64,000 nt of DNA from Nostocoides_A vanveenii. Lineage in GTDB: Bacteria > Actinomycetota > Actinomycetes > Actinomycetales > Dermatophilaceae. The translations under genes and the position numbers were made by a program. Location of the stretch: assembly GCF_039531165.1 (NCBI RefSeq), contig NZ_BAAAPN010000107.1, forward strand, positions 61,515-125,514, written 5' to 3'. The notes beneath the pieces were generated by a model, which saw only the letters and a program-made list of their open reading frames with translations, did no database searches and was not told where the DNA came from. This document shows, in pieces, positions 18,827 through 28,192 of this stretch (within the stretch, counting starts at the first letter, position 1; every line of letters begins with the position of its first letter).

Positions 18827-20113
18827 ATGGCTCGTGTGACCGGGACGCTGGTGAGCAGTTGGGCCTTCGCGCCGTGGCGAGCGCAGGCGGCGCGCACGGC
18901 TGCCGCCTGGCTGACGACGTTTGCGCCGCAGCCCTTTGACGTGGTCCGGGCAGACCTGTCCGACGCGGTGCCGCGCGCCCGCCCCGTTCCGCCTGTCGAT
19001 GCCGCCATCCGATCGTCGATCTCGTTGCCGTATGCCGCCGGCTCCCCTGCCCCGATCGCTGCGCCTCGCGACTGGGTCGCCATCGAGACCTATGCCGAAG
19101 CCGCCCATCGGGCCGTTGTCGGCTGGCGCTCCCGAGGCGCGGCGTGGGACCTGGGCTACAGCGGGCCGACCGGGCTTGCCGATCACCTGTTGCTGGCCGT
19201 GTTGCGCGAACAGGAGGTAGTTCCGCGCTGGGTCGCACACCTAGACGATGTGCCGACCCATGGGGAAACGGGGGCGGTGGGCGGTGAAGCCGTGGCGCCA
19301 GGCGCGTTGCTGGTGGCCGCCGAACGCATCCTCACCGGCGCTGGCCTCGCGCTCCCCGATTCAGACGAGGTCGCGGACCTCGTCTTGACCCTGATCGCTG
19401 CGCGTGCCGACGAGATCGTCGTCGGTGGCGAGGCGCTGGCGTCGGCCCTGCTCACAACCCCCGCGTGGTCCCCCCACCGCAGCGCCCTGGCTACGCGCCT
19501 TCGACTCTGGACGCCAACAGCGAACGGCGCATCGGTTGCCGGTCTCGCGCTGCCGCCTCGCCCGGGCTACGCACCGGGTGCGGGGGCCGAGCCGAGCGAC
19601 GGGCTCGGCGAGCTCGTGAGTCCGGCGTCCGACAGCCGGATCGCCTCCGCAACTGCCGGCCCAACGGCGGGTGCCGGCGTCGTCCGAATCGCCGGCTGGG
19701 TGCCGGGCAGCCGGGCCGCCACGGTGGCTCCACTTTTGAGCGCTCTGGGACTGCTGTCGCCGGATGAGCGCGCGGCCATCGCTCTCCACCTCGTCACCGA
19801 CGAGTCGGCGACACTGGCACCGCTGCTGCGCGACTTGGACCTGGAGAAGGGCGTCGTCGTGAGCGACGACTTCGCCGGGACGCCCGACTTTGCCTTGGTC
19901 GTAGACCGTCCGTCGCCCGAGGGCCTGGGCTGGTCCCCGCGCGAGTTGTCCGAACTCGCCGAATGGCGCGAACTCGGCGTACCGATCATCCTGCTGGCGC
20001 CGCAGGACTCCCCACTGACCCACGCGGCTGCCGACCACCACCTGCCCACCGAGCACGTCAGCGCCGCCCGCGCCCTTCTTGCCCGGCTCGCGGCGGAGAA
20101 GTCGTCGAACTGA
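18827..20113 (+). CDS. Uncharacterised protein of the polysaccharide gene cluster
   Basis: 428 residues from the ATG at 18827, with no signal peptide or membrane segment. The N-terminal 150 residues include DWVAIETYAEAAHRAVVGWR and AAWDLGYSGPTGLADHLLLA; a loop-rich Gly/Ala/Pro middle follows, then an alpha/beta C-terminal region ending GVPIILLAPQDSPLTHAAAD. No catalytic motif of a known family was recognised. It converges on the GT4-type gene and probably shares its pathway, perhaps as an accessory or inactive glycosyltransferase-like protein; that is inference from position only. Confidence 0.6.
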   Translation: MARVTGTLVSSWAFAPWRAQAARTAAAWLTTFAPQPFDVVRADLSDAVPRARPVPPVDAAIRSSISLPYAAGSPAPIAAPRDWVAIETYAEAAHRAVVGWRSRGAAWDLGYSGPTGLADHLLLAVLREQEVVPRWVAHLDDVPTHGETGAVGGEAVAPGALLVAAERILTGAGLALPDSDEVADLVLTLIAARADEIVVGGEALASALLTTPAWSPHRSALATRLRLWTPTANGASVAGLALPPRPGYAPGAGAEPSDGLGELVSPASDSRIASATAGPTAGAGVVRIAGWVPGSRAATVAPLLSALGLLSPDERAAIALHLVTDESATLAPLLRDLDLEKGVVVSDDFAGTPDFALVVDRPSPEGLGWSPRELSELAEWRELGVPIILLAPQDSPLTHAAADHHLPTEHVSAARALLARLAAEKSSN

Positions 20114-20170
20114 GCCCCTGACCGGCACCCCGCCGTCGCCGCGGGGCTGAGGAAATCGCCAGCGGCCGAG

Positions 20171-22279
20171 TCAGGGCCGACCGAGGATGAGGCCGAGAAC
20201 CTCCGCCTCGGTGGCGCCGGTAGCGGTGAGCCGGTCGGCGGCGTTCCGGCACCGAGCGGATTCGCCCGCCCAGGCGGCGGGATCGGCATACGTGCGGATG
20301 CGGCCGGCGCCCTCGGCGGGCGAGGCGACCACCCACTCCGGCGTCTCAGCATAGATCGCGCGGGCGCCGCCCTTCGTCGCGACCTGCGGCCAATCGCGAA
20401 TGACCGGAATGCAACCGGAAACGGCGGCCTCGACGACACCGATCGGCCAGCCCTCCACCGTGCTCGTGGAGAGGGCGAATCCGCAGGCGTCGAGAGCCTC
20501 TTCGAGCCGACCCGTGAAGCCGACCCAGACGATCGCCTCGCGTAGCGCAGGATCGGCGATGAGCTCGCGGAAGCGCGCGAGGTAGTCGGCGACCGGCGGC
20601 AGGCCGCTGTCGGCGAAGTCGCGACCGATCAGATGGAGGCGCCAGGACGGATCATCACGCAGCAGCTCGCGCAGGATCTCGACGGCGAAGATCGGATCCT
20701 TCACGCGACGGCCCCACCCGACCATGGCGATGCGCCGCTCGGCCCCCGGCAGCTTGGGACGTCGGTAGCGCTCGACGTCGATGATGTTGTTGACCACGGT
20801 CAGTCGCGTGGGCATCGCCTCCCCGGGAGCCGCGAGTTGCGGCGCGAAGAAGTCGCGGACGTGGTCGCTGACCAGCAGCACCCGCTCGACGCGCGACCAG
20901 TCCACCAGCTGCGCCCAGGCCTTGGTGGCATCCACCCGGTGGACCCGAATGATCAACCGGGCGCTCGCGGGCGCGAGATAACTGGCGAACAGCGCGCCCG
21001 GGTCGCACCAGTCGGCGAAGACGATGTCCGCGCCGGCCAGCCGTTCGCGCAGGACGCCGAGTTGGCGGGCGGCGCCGGTGTCCTCGGGCAGCGCGCTCCA
21101 CCGGTCCGGGTCGCGTAGGCGTAACCACTCCCCGACCAGTTGGTCGGTTGGGTCGCGCCGCCCGAGCAACGGCCCGAGTTCGTCGGCACGCACCAGGTCT
21201 GGCGCGTGACCGGCCTTGGTGAGGACCTCGACAATCGGCCGATAGAACGAGCCATAGGCACCCGCCAGCACCACGATGCGCGGCCCGGCCGCATCCGATC
21301 CGTCGGCCATGTGTCCGAACTCGCCCTTGGCTCCGGTCCGGATCCCCGCGCTATCGCCACCGACCGTTGTGAGCGACGGCGGCGGGCGCGTGGCCACCAC
21401 CTCCCGCGCAAATCGCGACTCCCGCCAGGGCGCAAGGACGGTATGCGGATCGGCGACCAGGAGCGAGTGCTCGCCGTCCGCGTGCAGTTCGCTGTGAAAG
21501 ACCAGCCGGAGCCCCAAGGTCACCAGGCGCACGGCACCGGTCAGGTCGCCGGCGTCGACGCGATCGGCGGCCGCATCGAAGACGCGTCGGGCGACACCGG
21601 CATCGCCCGGCTGGGGACCGGCACCAAGGCTGATCTCCGCAATCCGCTCGATGGCTTCGAGCCCGCTGCCGGTCCGCTGCTCGCCTGGGAGCGCCGCGAA
21701 GCGCGGTGCCAGCTCGCGGACCAGTGGGTAGCCACTCGCGCCGAGCAAACCGCCTGCAGCAGAGGCGATGTCGGCCACCAGGTCCGCACTGGGATCGGGT
21801 TCGTCCAAGGCCTCGTCGATGAGGACGGCCAATCCTGCGCGCCCGGCCGCGGTGCGTGGCTGCTCGCGCAGGAGCGTGCGCAGTCGCTGCTCCCGCAGGT
21901 CACGCTCGAAGGCCGACCATTCGATGACGTCGACCGCACGGCCGCGCAATGTCTTGCTCACCGAGGCGGCCTTGCCGTTAGGGGCGACCACCAGTCCAAC
22001 CGCAGGCAATGACTTGGTGACGACGGGGTGCGATTCCAGGGCGCCGATCACGCGACGAGCCGGGGCCAGGTCAGCGCCCGCAGTCCCGGGGCCGAGGTGG
22101 GCCTGTCGCACGCGTGCCGGCAGTCCCCTTAGCGCGCGCCGGTTTGTGTGCACGAGAACGGCATTCGCGTCCGAGCCGGCATTGGCAAGGGCCCACTGAT
22201 GAGCGAGATGCTGGGCGCTCGGCGCGTCCTCCGCCAGAAACAGCACATCCCGGACGGGCCGGGCTTGGCCAGCAGTCAT
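20171..22279 (-). CDS. Glycosyltransferase, GT-B fold (GT4-like C-terminal half)
   Basis: 702 residues. The N-terminal 330 residues are alpha-helical with no clear family. From about residue 333 a GT-B enzyme begins (RIVVLAGAYGSFYRPIVEVL), with IRVHRVDATKAWAQLVDW, RLTVVNNIIDVERY, RIAMVGWGRRVKDPIFAVEI and the donor-site region STSTVEGWPIGVVEAAVSGC, where the E of WPIGVVEA is the conserved GT4 donor-binding glutamate. It likely transfers a sugar from a nucleotide donor to a surface polymer. It is the second gene of a minus-strand operon: the upstream GT2 gene overlaps it by four bases (22276-22279). Donor and acceptor are unknown. Confidence 0.8.
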   Translation of the reverse strand: MTAGQARPVRDVLFLAEDAPSAQHLAHQWALANAGSDANAVLVHTNRRALRGLPARVRQAHLGPGTAGADLAPARRVIGALESHPVVTKSLPAVGLVVAPNGKAASVSKTLRGRAVDVIEWSAFERDLREQRLRTLLREQPRTAAGRAGLAVLIDEALDEPDPSADLVADIASAAGGLLGASGYPLVRELAPRFAALPGEQRTGSGLEAIERIAEISLGAGPQPGDAGVARRVFDAAADRVDAGDLTGAVRLVTLGLRLVFHSELHADGEHSLLVADPHTVLAPWRESRFAREVVATRPPPSLTTVGGDSAGIRTGAKGEFGHMADGSDAAGPRIVVLAGAYGSFYRPIVEVLTKAGHAPDLVRADELGPLLGRRDPTDQLVGEWLRLRDPDRWSALPEDTGAARQLGVLRERLAGADIVFADWCDPGALFASYLAPASARLIIRVHRVDATKAWAQLVDWSRVERVLLVSDHVRDFFAPQLAAPGEAMPTRLTVVNNIIDVERYRRPKLPGAERRIAMVGWGRRVKDPIFAVEILRELLRDDPSWRLHLIGRDFADSGLPPVADYLARFRELIADPALREAIVWVGFTGRLEEALDACGFALSTSTVEGWPIGVVEAAVSGCIPVIRDWPQVATKGGARAIYAETPEWVVASPAEGAGRIRTYADPAAWAGESARCRNAADRLTATGATEAEVLGLILGRP

Positions 22280-24414
22280 TCGGCCACCTCCGCCGGCGTG
22301 ACCGCCGCGACTGGCGTGGCCGGCGTGACCGGGATTGCCGCCGCGACCGGCGTGACCGGGATTGCCGCCGCGACCGGCGTGACCGGGATTGCCGCCGCGA
22401 CCGGCGTGACTGGCATTGCCGCCGCGACCGGCGTGGCCGAGGCCAGAATCTCCTCGAGACTCTCCGCCTCCTCACCCAGGTCGATCGTCCACTGCTGCGC
22501 GGATTCCGCTGTGGGAGCACACCATTCGATCTCCACCCCGAGCAACGCTCGTGCGCCGTCGCGCATGGCGAGCACGTCGGCTGCCACGCCGGCTGCCGGC
22601 TCTGGCAGGAGTGCGACGATCCGGTCGGCTCGCACGTGCGGCCGGTCCAGGCTCGGCATCTCCAGTAACCCCGGGGTCAGCACCACCAACACCTTCGCCG
22701 ACACGACGTCCGATGCGCTGATCATGTCGATGCGCCCACGCAGCACGGGTGAGATCGCCTTGGCCAAGGCATTCGGCCGGCGTGGTTTGCCCAGCGTCGG
22801 ATCCTCTTGGCAGACAAGACAACTCATGCGGTCACGCGAAATGATCAGTCCCCGCATCGGCTCCTCGGTGAGCGCGCTCGGCGCGGCGGGGTCGACGAGG
22901 TAGGCCACGTCATACGACCGTCGGTCGGCGGGCGCCCCCGGGAGTGCGCGCCGGAAAGCCGCCGAGGCCGGAAAAGTGCGTGAACGCACTTGCGCCGCAC
23001 CGTCTAAGGGCGGCGTCGACGAGGTGATGCTGTCGTGCCAGGCACGGAAGCCGGTGCGATAGAGCGCGCGGTCCGGAGTCATCCACAACATCCGAAAGTC
23101 ACTGCGCGACAACGAGCCGCCACGCAAGCGAGTGATCGCCAGTGGAGTGTCGGTGTCCACGGTCGGCCCGAGTCGGCGTTCCACCCGCTCGTGATACTCC
23201 GAGTCCGCGCCCTTGCGGACGGTGTCGAAGACGCCCACGGTGGCGATGGTCGTGCGCCGCACCATGAAGGAGGACGCATTGCGCCGCCGCGAGGGGTAGC
23301 CGAGCCAGGTGAGCGTCAGATCGTCCAGCGCGCGGATCGCATCGCTGCGGCTCGCGGGTGCCCACGGATTCCGTTGCAGCGCAAGGACTTGCGCGGCCAT
23401 GCGAGCCGGGTGCGACCAGTCGTCGGAATCCTGGGTCGTCACGAACCGCCCTTTCGAGCGGGCGATCGCCTCATTGCGTCCGAGATAGCTGCCGCCGTTC
23501 TCGCGCATCCGCACCAGCCGGATGCGCGGGTCGAGCGCCAGGGCCTCGTCATAGACCGCGCCGAACCCCGGGCCCGACGCATCGTCCACAAGCAGGATCT
23601 CGAGATTGCCGTAGGACTGCGCCTGCATCGAGCGCAGTGAGTTGAACAACCCGGCCGGATCCGGCCGGAAGCTCGGCACGATCACCGTGACCAAGGGCCC
23701 GTCGACCGCCTCGGGCGGCGCCGCATGCAGACCGTCGAAGGGGTGCTCGGCACGGGGATCGATCGCGACGGGCGACAGACCGGCCTCGCGGAGGCGGGCG
23801 TTGAACATCTCCAGCCACCGCGGCGCATCGCTGGGCCCGCCCGCGGCATACGGGTTGGCAAGGTCGATCCGCAGGTCGGCACTCTCCGCAGCCGAGAGCG
23901 GGAGCACGCCGAGCAGCCGCTCGACCTCCTCGCGGTCGCCGTCGAGGAAGGCGAGTTGCGCCCAGACGGACGCGGCTTGTTCGGCGTCGCGGAAGACGTC
24001 CGGTCCGAGGGCCCGCAGGATCTCCCCGTATGCCGTTCGCGCCCGCCTCCCGTCGCGCCAGGCGGGGTCGCCCACCGCCCAAGTCGTGGCCAGGGCCAGC
24101 GCCTCCTGTGGATGAGCGAGCGCCCGGCCCGGCCACCCGCGGCCTGCATCGAGGGCCGCGCCGATGGCCGAGGCGTCGTAGCGCTCCTCGGTCGCCCGCA
24201 GGGCGAGCACATCGAGCAGCTTGGGGGCACCGGTGCGCAGGGCGGCCCGCGCCAGGCCGTGCACGTCGACGGGCCCCATCGGACGGCGCGCCAGGCGCGT
24301 CACGGCCTGATCGACCACCGGCAAGGGCGCCGGATCGACCACTACGGACCCCCCGGACGCGCCGACGGCGGCGCCGGTCACGCCGGTCGGCACCGCAAGG
24401 CGCGAGGCGGTCAA
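22276..24414 (-). CDS. GT2 family glycosyltransferase with long N-terminal domain
   Basis: About 712 residues. The TTG at 24414 is preferred because GGAAGGA sits five bases upstream; longer readings are Arg/Pro-rich and implausible. An N-terminal helical region precedes a GT-A/GT2 domain: VTVIVPSFRPDPAGLFNSL, EILLVDDASGPGF, NGGSYLGRNEAIARSKG and the metal-binding TTQDSDDWSHP. The C-terminal part has YDVAYLVDPAAP and ends in a 9-residue tandem repeat (TPVAAAIPV). It is the first gene of an operon with the GT4-type gene and is divergent from the 24522 gene. Its architecture parallels the first half of the 984-residue enzyme at 25136, suggesting the same glycan pathway. Confidence 0.82.
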   Translation of the reverse strand: MTASRLAVPTGVTGAAVGASGGSVVVDPAPLPVVDQAVTRLARRPMGPVDVHGLARAALRTGAPKLLDVLALRATEERYDASAIGAALDAGRGWPGRALAHPQEALALATTWAVGDPAWRDGRRARTAYGEILRALGPDVFRDAEQAASVWAQLAFLDGDREEVERLLGVLPLSAAESADLRIDLANPYAAGGPSDAPRWLEMFNARLREAGLSPVAIDPRAEHPFDGLHAAPPEAVDGPLVTVIVPSFRPDPAGLFNSLRSMQAQSYGNLEILLVDDASGPGFGAVYDEALALDPRIRLVRMRENGGSYLGRNEAIARSKGRFVTTQDSDDWSHPARMAAQVLALQRNPWAPASRSDAIRALDDLTLTWLGYPSRRRNASSFMVRRTTIATVGVFDTVRKGADSEYHERVERRLGPTVDTDTPLAITRLRGGSLSRSDFRMLWMTPDRALYRTGFRAWHDSITSSTPPLDGAAQVRSRTFPASAAFRRALPGAPADRRSYDVAYLVDPAAPSALTEEPMRGLIISRDRMSCLVCQEDPTLGKPRRPNALAKAISPVLRGRIDMISASDVVSAKVLVVLTPGLLEMPSLDRPHVRADRIVALLPEPAAGVAADVLAMRDGARALLGVEIEWCAPTAESAQQWTIDLGEEAESLEEILASATPVAAAMPVTPVAAAIPVTPVAAAIPVTPVAAAIPVTPATPVAAVTPAEVAE
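22325..22432. repeat. Four tandem 27-bp coding repeats
   Basis: Units beginning GTGACCGGGATTGCCGCCGC repeat four times with few differences, with a degenerate partial copy before them. On the minus strand they encode the TPVAAAIPV tail of the GT2 gene. The in-frame periodicity and near identity suggest recent expansion and probable length variation between strains. Confidence 0.9.
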
Positions 24415-24521
24415 TGAGGTCCTTCCGGTTGGCCGTGGTGGGATACTTGCCGAGCGTAATGCACCGGTCTTCAGCCGTCCGGGCAGGCGCGTTCCCTCAG
24501 CTGGTCGAGCAAAGGATGGGC

Positions 24522-25136
24522 ATGACCTCGAAGCGGAATCTAGCCGCGATCGGCGCCCTCGCCGGCCTGGCACTGGTTGCCTTGATCGCCGCCGTTCTCG
24601 ACTGGGGCGTGCTCGTCGTGCTCGCGTTCGCCGGGATGCTCGCCGTGCTCGGCGTGGTCGCGCTGAACACCAACACCCTGGTGCGCAGCCACCGTCAGGC
24701 CTTCGACAAGATCGTGCGCTCGGGTGGCTTCGGGTCGGCCAGCGGCGCCCTCACGATGGGTCCCGTCGGCGCACCCGCCAGCCAAGAAGATCTCACCGGC
24801 GCCCTGCGCCTGCTCCAGGCGCAGTATGTCGGCCGCCTCGACCGCGCGCAGTCCACCTTCGAGCGGGCGGCCGCCGCTTTGACCGCCGCCACGGGCGCGG
24901 GACCGGCGGCTGATCCGCTGGCCACCCTGCCGGACGGCAGCGTGCTGGTCTTGCAGGCGGTCACCCCCGAATCAATCGCCCGGGCCAGCGACGCCGTGCG
25001 GGCCGGGATCGCCGTCCACGTCGTCGCTCCCGACAGCGTGGCCCGGGAAGCGCTCGCCGCCGCCGGGCTCGGTGAGGCGGTCGCCGTCGTCGACGCGGCC
25101 CCCGCGGGCGTCACCAGCATCGTCCTGCCCGGCTGA
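24522..25136 (+). CDS. Small membrane protein of the glycosyltransferase cluster
   Basis: 204 residues. The ATG at 24522 is favoured over one six bases upstream because AAAGG lies seven bases before it. Two adjacent membrane helices (LAAIGALAGLALVALIAAVLD and VLVVLAFAGMLAVLGVVALN) are followed by a charged, probably coiled region (LLQAQYVGRLDRAQSTFERA) and a small alpha/beta domain (VLQAVTPESIARASDAVRAG; GLGEAVAVVDAAP). The stop overlaps the next start (TGATG), so it is translationally coupled to the large glycosyltransferase and may anchor or regulate it. No family assigned. Confidence 0.72.
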   Translation: MTSKRNLAAIGALAGLALVALIAAVLDWGVLVVLAFAGMLAVLGVVALNTNTLVRSHRQAFDKIVRSGGFGSASGALTMGPVGAPASQEDLTGALRLLQAQYVGRLDRAQSTFERAAAALTAATGAGPAADPLATLPDGSVLVLQAVTPESIARASDAVRAGIAVHVVAPDSVAREALAAAGLGEAVAVVDAAPAGVTSIVLPG

Positions 25137-28090
25137 TGGCGCGACCGACCCGCCCACCGGTCGCGCCGACGCGACTGGACGTCATCGCCTCGCTCGCCCG
25201 CGGCATACCGCCGAAGGACAAGGGTTTCGCCCCCACCCTGCTGCGCGCACGGATCGGCAGCGGCCGCGATGTGCTGGCGTATGCCGCGACCAAGGGCGCG
25301 CTCGTCGCCGACGGCCTCGACGCGCTCGGCCTGCGTGCGGCCGGTGCCGCACCTGACGGTGCCACCGGGGGCGCTGCGCGCACCGCCGACCCCCGCGTGA
25401 TCGCGGACTACGAACCCGAGCTGGTCGCGGCATACGCGCAGGTCAGCGCCCTTCAGTTCGGTGATGCGCGCGGGCGCGCGGTGGCGATCGGACTCTATCG
25501 CCTCCTGCACGAGGCGGGTTCGCTGGCGCGGCTGAAGCGTCGTCACCTCGATCTCTATCCGCAGTTGCTCTTCGCTACCGGTGCGTATGCCGAGGTGCCC
25601 GGCGCTCAGGTCGGCAAGCTGACGCCGTCGGTCGCCGCCTTCTTGGGGGCCGACCTGCTCGGTCCGGCAGCTGGTGGTCGCGCTCGAGCCGACTGGCTGG
25701 CGGCGCTATCCGCGGCTCTGATCAGCAGCCCCGAGACGGTGCCCGTGGGGCTGCTCGACGAAGGGCCGACGCTCTTTGACGCGCTCACCGCCGGGGCAGT
25801 GACGACGCCGGCCACCGGCCCGTTGATCACGGTGATCACCAGCGCCTACAACCCCGGTCAGCCGCTCCTGACCGCCGCGCGGTCGATGGTCGAACAGACC
25901 TGGCAGGACTGGGAGTTGCTGGTCGTCGACGACGCGTCCCCAGCGCCCCAGCCGGGCGTGTTGGAGGCGGTCGAGGCACTCGATCCGCGCATCCGGGTGA
26001 TCCGCAAGGCCGTCAACGGGGGCACCTATCGCTGCCGCAACACCGCGATGCGCCAAGCCCGCGGCGGCTTCATCACCTGCCTGGATTCCGATGACTGGGC
26101 GCACCCCCAGCGACTCGAACTCGGGGTGGCGCCGTTGCTGGCGCAGCCCGGCTTGATGGCGACCCGGTCCCTCGGTGTGCGGGCCGACGAGTCGCTCACC
26201 GTCACGCGCCCAGGCTATGCCGGCCCCTTCGTGGCCGCGTCCGCACTGCTCTTCCGCGGGCCGGAGGTGATGGGCCGGATCGGATTCTTCGACACCATCC
26301 GCAAGGCCGCCGACACCGAGTACGCCCGGCGCATCGAGGCGGCATTTGGTCAGCCCGTGCTCGACATCCCGAACGACATCCTGACCATACTGCGCAGCAG
26401 CACCGAATCGCTGTCGGCGGACGACTTCGCGGCCGGCTGGCGGCACGAGGCACGACCGGCCTACAAGCAGGCCTACACGCGTTGGCACGAGGCGATCAAT
26501 CACGCCGGCGCTGACCCATTCCTCGACCCCGACGCGGCACGTACCTTCCCGGCGCCCCGGCGCTGGACCCGGCCGGTGGACGCGAAACTCGCTGCGCCGC
26601 AACACATCGACTTGGTTATCGCGGGTGATTGGCGACGCTACGGCGGGCCGCAGGTCTCGATGATGAACGAGATCGCAGCGGCGCTGGCGGCAGGGTTGCG
26701 GGTGGCGGTGATGCATATCGAGGCGCTGCGCTTCTACACCAGCCAGGACCAACCCCTGTGCGAGCCGGTGCAGGACCTGATCTCGAGTTCAGCCGTGGAG
26801 CGGATCTTTCCCGATGACGACATCGATGTCGACATCCTGCTGATCCGCTATCCCCCGATCCTGCAGTTCCCTCCGTCACTGCCGCGGACGTTCACGCCGC
26901 GCCGGCTTTTCGTGATGGCGAACCAGGCCCCGCACGAGCCCGACGGTTCCGATCCGCGCTACGTGCCGGCGGACGTGACCGCGCATGCCGAGGGGCTCTT
27001 CGGCGTTGTGCCGCAGTGGATTCCGCAGGGCCCGACGATCCGACGCATCCTGGAGGCGGAGCTGCCACCGGGGCTGGTGACCGACTGGGACAACCCGGGG
27101 TTGATCGACGTCAACGCCTGGCACGTCCGTTCCGAACGACCGGTGGCCGAGCGCCCGGTCGTGGGCCGCTTCTCCCGCGACAACCCAATCAAATTCCCCG
27201 ATGACCCCGCCGACCTGCTGGCGGCCTACGCGCTCCCCGAGCCGTATGCCGTGCGGATGATGGGTGCCACCGCCACGGTCCCGGCCTTGCTCAAGCAGGC
27301 CGACGCCGCGATGCCCGCGAACTGGACCCTCCTAGAGCACAAGGAGAAGGACGTCCGCGAGTTCCTCAGTGGGGTCGACTTCGTTGTCTACATGGACAAC
27401 CCGAATGCGCACGAGGCGTTCGGGCGTGCGCTGCTGGAGTCCGCCACCTGCGGGGCCGTCGTGATCGCCGCCCCGAAGCACGCCGACACCTTCGGCGAGG
27501 CATGTGTGTATGCCGAGCCAGCCGGCGTGCGCGCGTTGCTCGACGCCTTCGTCGCCGACCCGCCGGCGTATGCCGCTCAGGTCGCCCGCTCGCAAGCCTG
27601 GGTCCGCGACCACTTCAGCACGGAGCGCTTCGCCGAGCGGATGCACGAGGTGCTGGACGCGATCCGCGCCGAATTCCCCGCGCCCGCAACAGCTGTCGAC
27701 AGCGACGCACTCCCCCCGTCAGCGAGCGCCCTGCCCGGCCTGGCGGGCCAGTTGCCTGGCCCGGCGGGCCAACTGCCCGGCCCAGCAGTCCAGTTGCCTG
27801 GCCCGGCGGGCAAGCTGGACACCGAGCCTGACGAACCCGCCTGGGTGACCATCGCGTTGCGGCGCGGAGGCGACGGCGAGCACGCCGACTCACTGGCGGC
27901 ACGGCATACGGGCGGGGAGGGGGGCCACGCGGCGGCGTTGGCGACCCTGCGCGACCTCGCCGACGCCCTCACCCCCGGCGCGTCGGTCACGCCCGAACTC
28001 GTGGCCCAGGCCGCCCGGCCCGGCGTCACCGCCATCGCCCAGCAGTGCAGTGGCGCCGTCACCCGTTTCCCGGTCAACAACCGCCCCTAA
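25136..28090 (+). CDS. Bifunctional glycosyltransferase (GT2 plus GT-B domains)
   Basis: 984 residues. The first 215 residues are helical. A GT2 domain follows (PLITVITSAYNPGQPLLTAA, LLVVDDASPAPQ, NGGTYRCRNTAMRQARGG, LDSDDWAHPQR). After a linker, a GT-B type half begins at about residue 485 (HIDLVIAGDWRRYGGPQVS) with VGRFSRDNPIKFPDDPADLL, VDFVVYMDNPNAHEAFGRAL and AVVIAAPKHADTFGEA. Two enzymes in one chain suggest consecutive sugar transfers to one acceptor. Near residue 865 lies a four-copy 7-residue repeat (QLPGPAG). It is coupled to the small membrane protein upstream and ends before a very long hairpin. The product is likely an envelope polysaccharide or teichoic-acid-like polymer; that is inference. 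Confidence 0.82.
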   Translation: MARPTRPPVAPTRLDVIASLARGIPPKDKGFAPTLLRARIGSGRDVLAYAATKGALVADGLDALGLRAAGAAPDGATGGAARTADPRVIADYEPELVAAYAQVSALQFGDARGRAVAIGLYRLLHEAGSLARLKRRHLDLYPQLLFATGAYAEVPGAQVGKLTPSVAAFLGADLLGPAAGGRARADWLAALSAALISSPETVPVGLLDEGPTLFDALTAGAVTTPATGPLITVITSAYNPGQPLLTAARSMVEQTWQDWELLVVDDASPAPQPGVLEAVEALDPRIRVIRKAVNGGTYRCRNTAMRQARGGFITCLDSDDWAHPQRLELGVAPLLAQPGLMATRSLGVRADESLTVTRPGYAGPFVAASALLFRGPEVMGRIGFFDTIRKAADTEYARRIEAAFGQPVLDIPNDILTILRSSTESLSADDFAAGWRHEARPAYKQAYTRWHEAINHAGADPFLDPDAARTFPAPRRWTRPVDAKLAAPQHIDLVIAGDWRRYGGPQVSMMNEIAAALAAGLRVAVMHIEALRFYTSQDQPLCEPVQDLISSSAVERIFPDDDIDVDILLIRYPPILQFPPSLPRTFTPRRLFVMANQAPHEPDGSDPRYVPADVTAHAEGLFGVVPQWIPQGPTIRRILEAELPPGLVTDWDNPGLIDVNAWHVRSERPVAERPVVGRFSRDNPIKFPDDPADLLAAYALPEPYAVRMMGATATVPALLKQADAAMPANWTLLEHKEKDVREFLSGVDFVVYMDNPNAHEAFGRALLESATCGAVVIAAPKHADTFGEACVYAEPAGVRALLDAFVADPPAYAAQVARSQAWVRDHFSTERFAERMHEVLDAIRAEFPAPATAVDSDALPPSASALPGLAGQLPGPAGQLPGPAVQLPGPAGKLDTEPDEPAWVTIALRRGGDGEHADSLAARHTGGEGGHAAALATLRDLADALTPGASVTPELVAQAARPGVTAIAQQCSGAVTRFPVNNRP
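27731..27814 (+). repeat. Four tandem 21-bp coding repeats
   Basis: Units like TTGCCTGGCCCGGCGGGC(CAA) encode LPGPAGQ heptads in a linker near the C-terminus of the bifunctional glycosyltransferase. They form a flexible Pro/Gly-rich spacer. Confidence 0.85.
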
Positions 28091-28098
28091 CCCCTGCT

Positions 28099-28158
28099 AG
28101 CACACGTTAGGTGACGTCCAGCAGGGTCTACCTTGCTGGACGTCACCTAACGTGTGCT
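28099..28158. terminator. 25-bp perfect inverted repeat, probable bidirectional terminator
   Basis: The left arm starts AGCACACGTTAGGTGACGTC and the right arm (28134-28158) is its exact 25-base reverse complement, around a 10-nt loop. It sits between two convergent genes (the glycosyltransferase ending at 28090 and the kinase ending at 28193). The stem is long for a simple terminator and contains CACGTTAGGTGACGT, so a protein-binding or mobile-palindrome origin is possible. Confidence 0.75.
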
Positions 28159-28192
28159 GAGTCGGCACCGACCACCTCGAACGCGGATTGCC

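Noticed and set aside
17605..18939. Long plus-strand frame (about 440 codons) opposite NHL paralog D
   Set aside because: Shadow of the NHL gene; composition is biased and no domain is visible.
22325..22432. Regular 27-bp repeats as a possible CRISPR array
   Set aside because: The units are contiguous without spacers and encode an in-frame peptide repeat; no cas genes are nearby.
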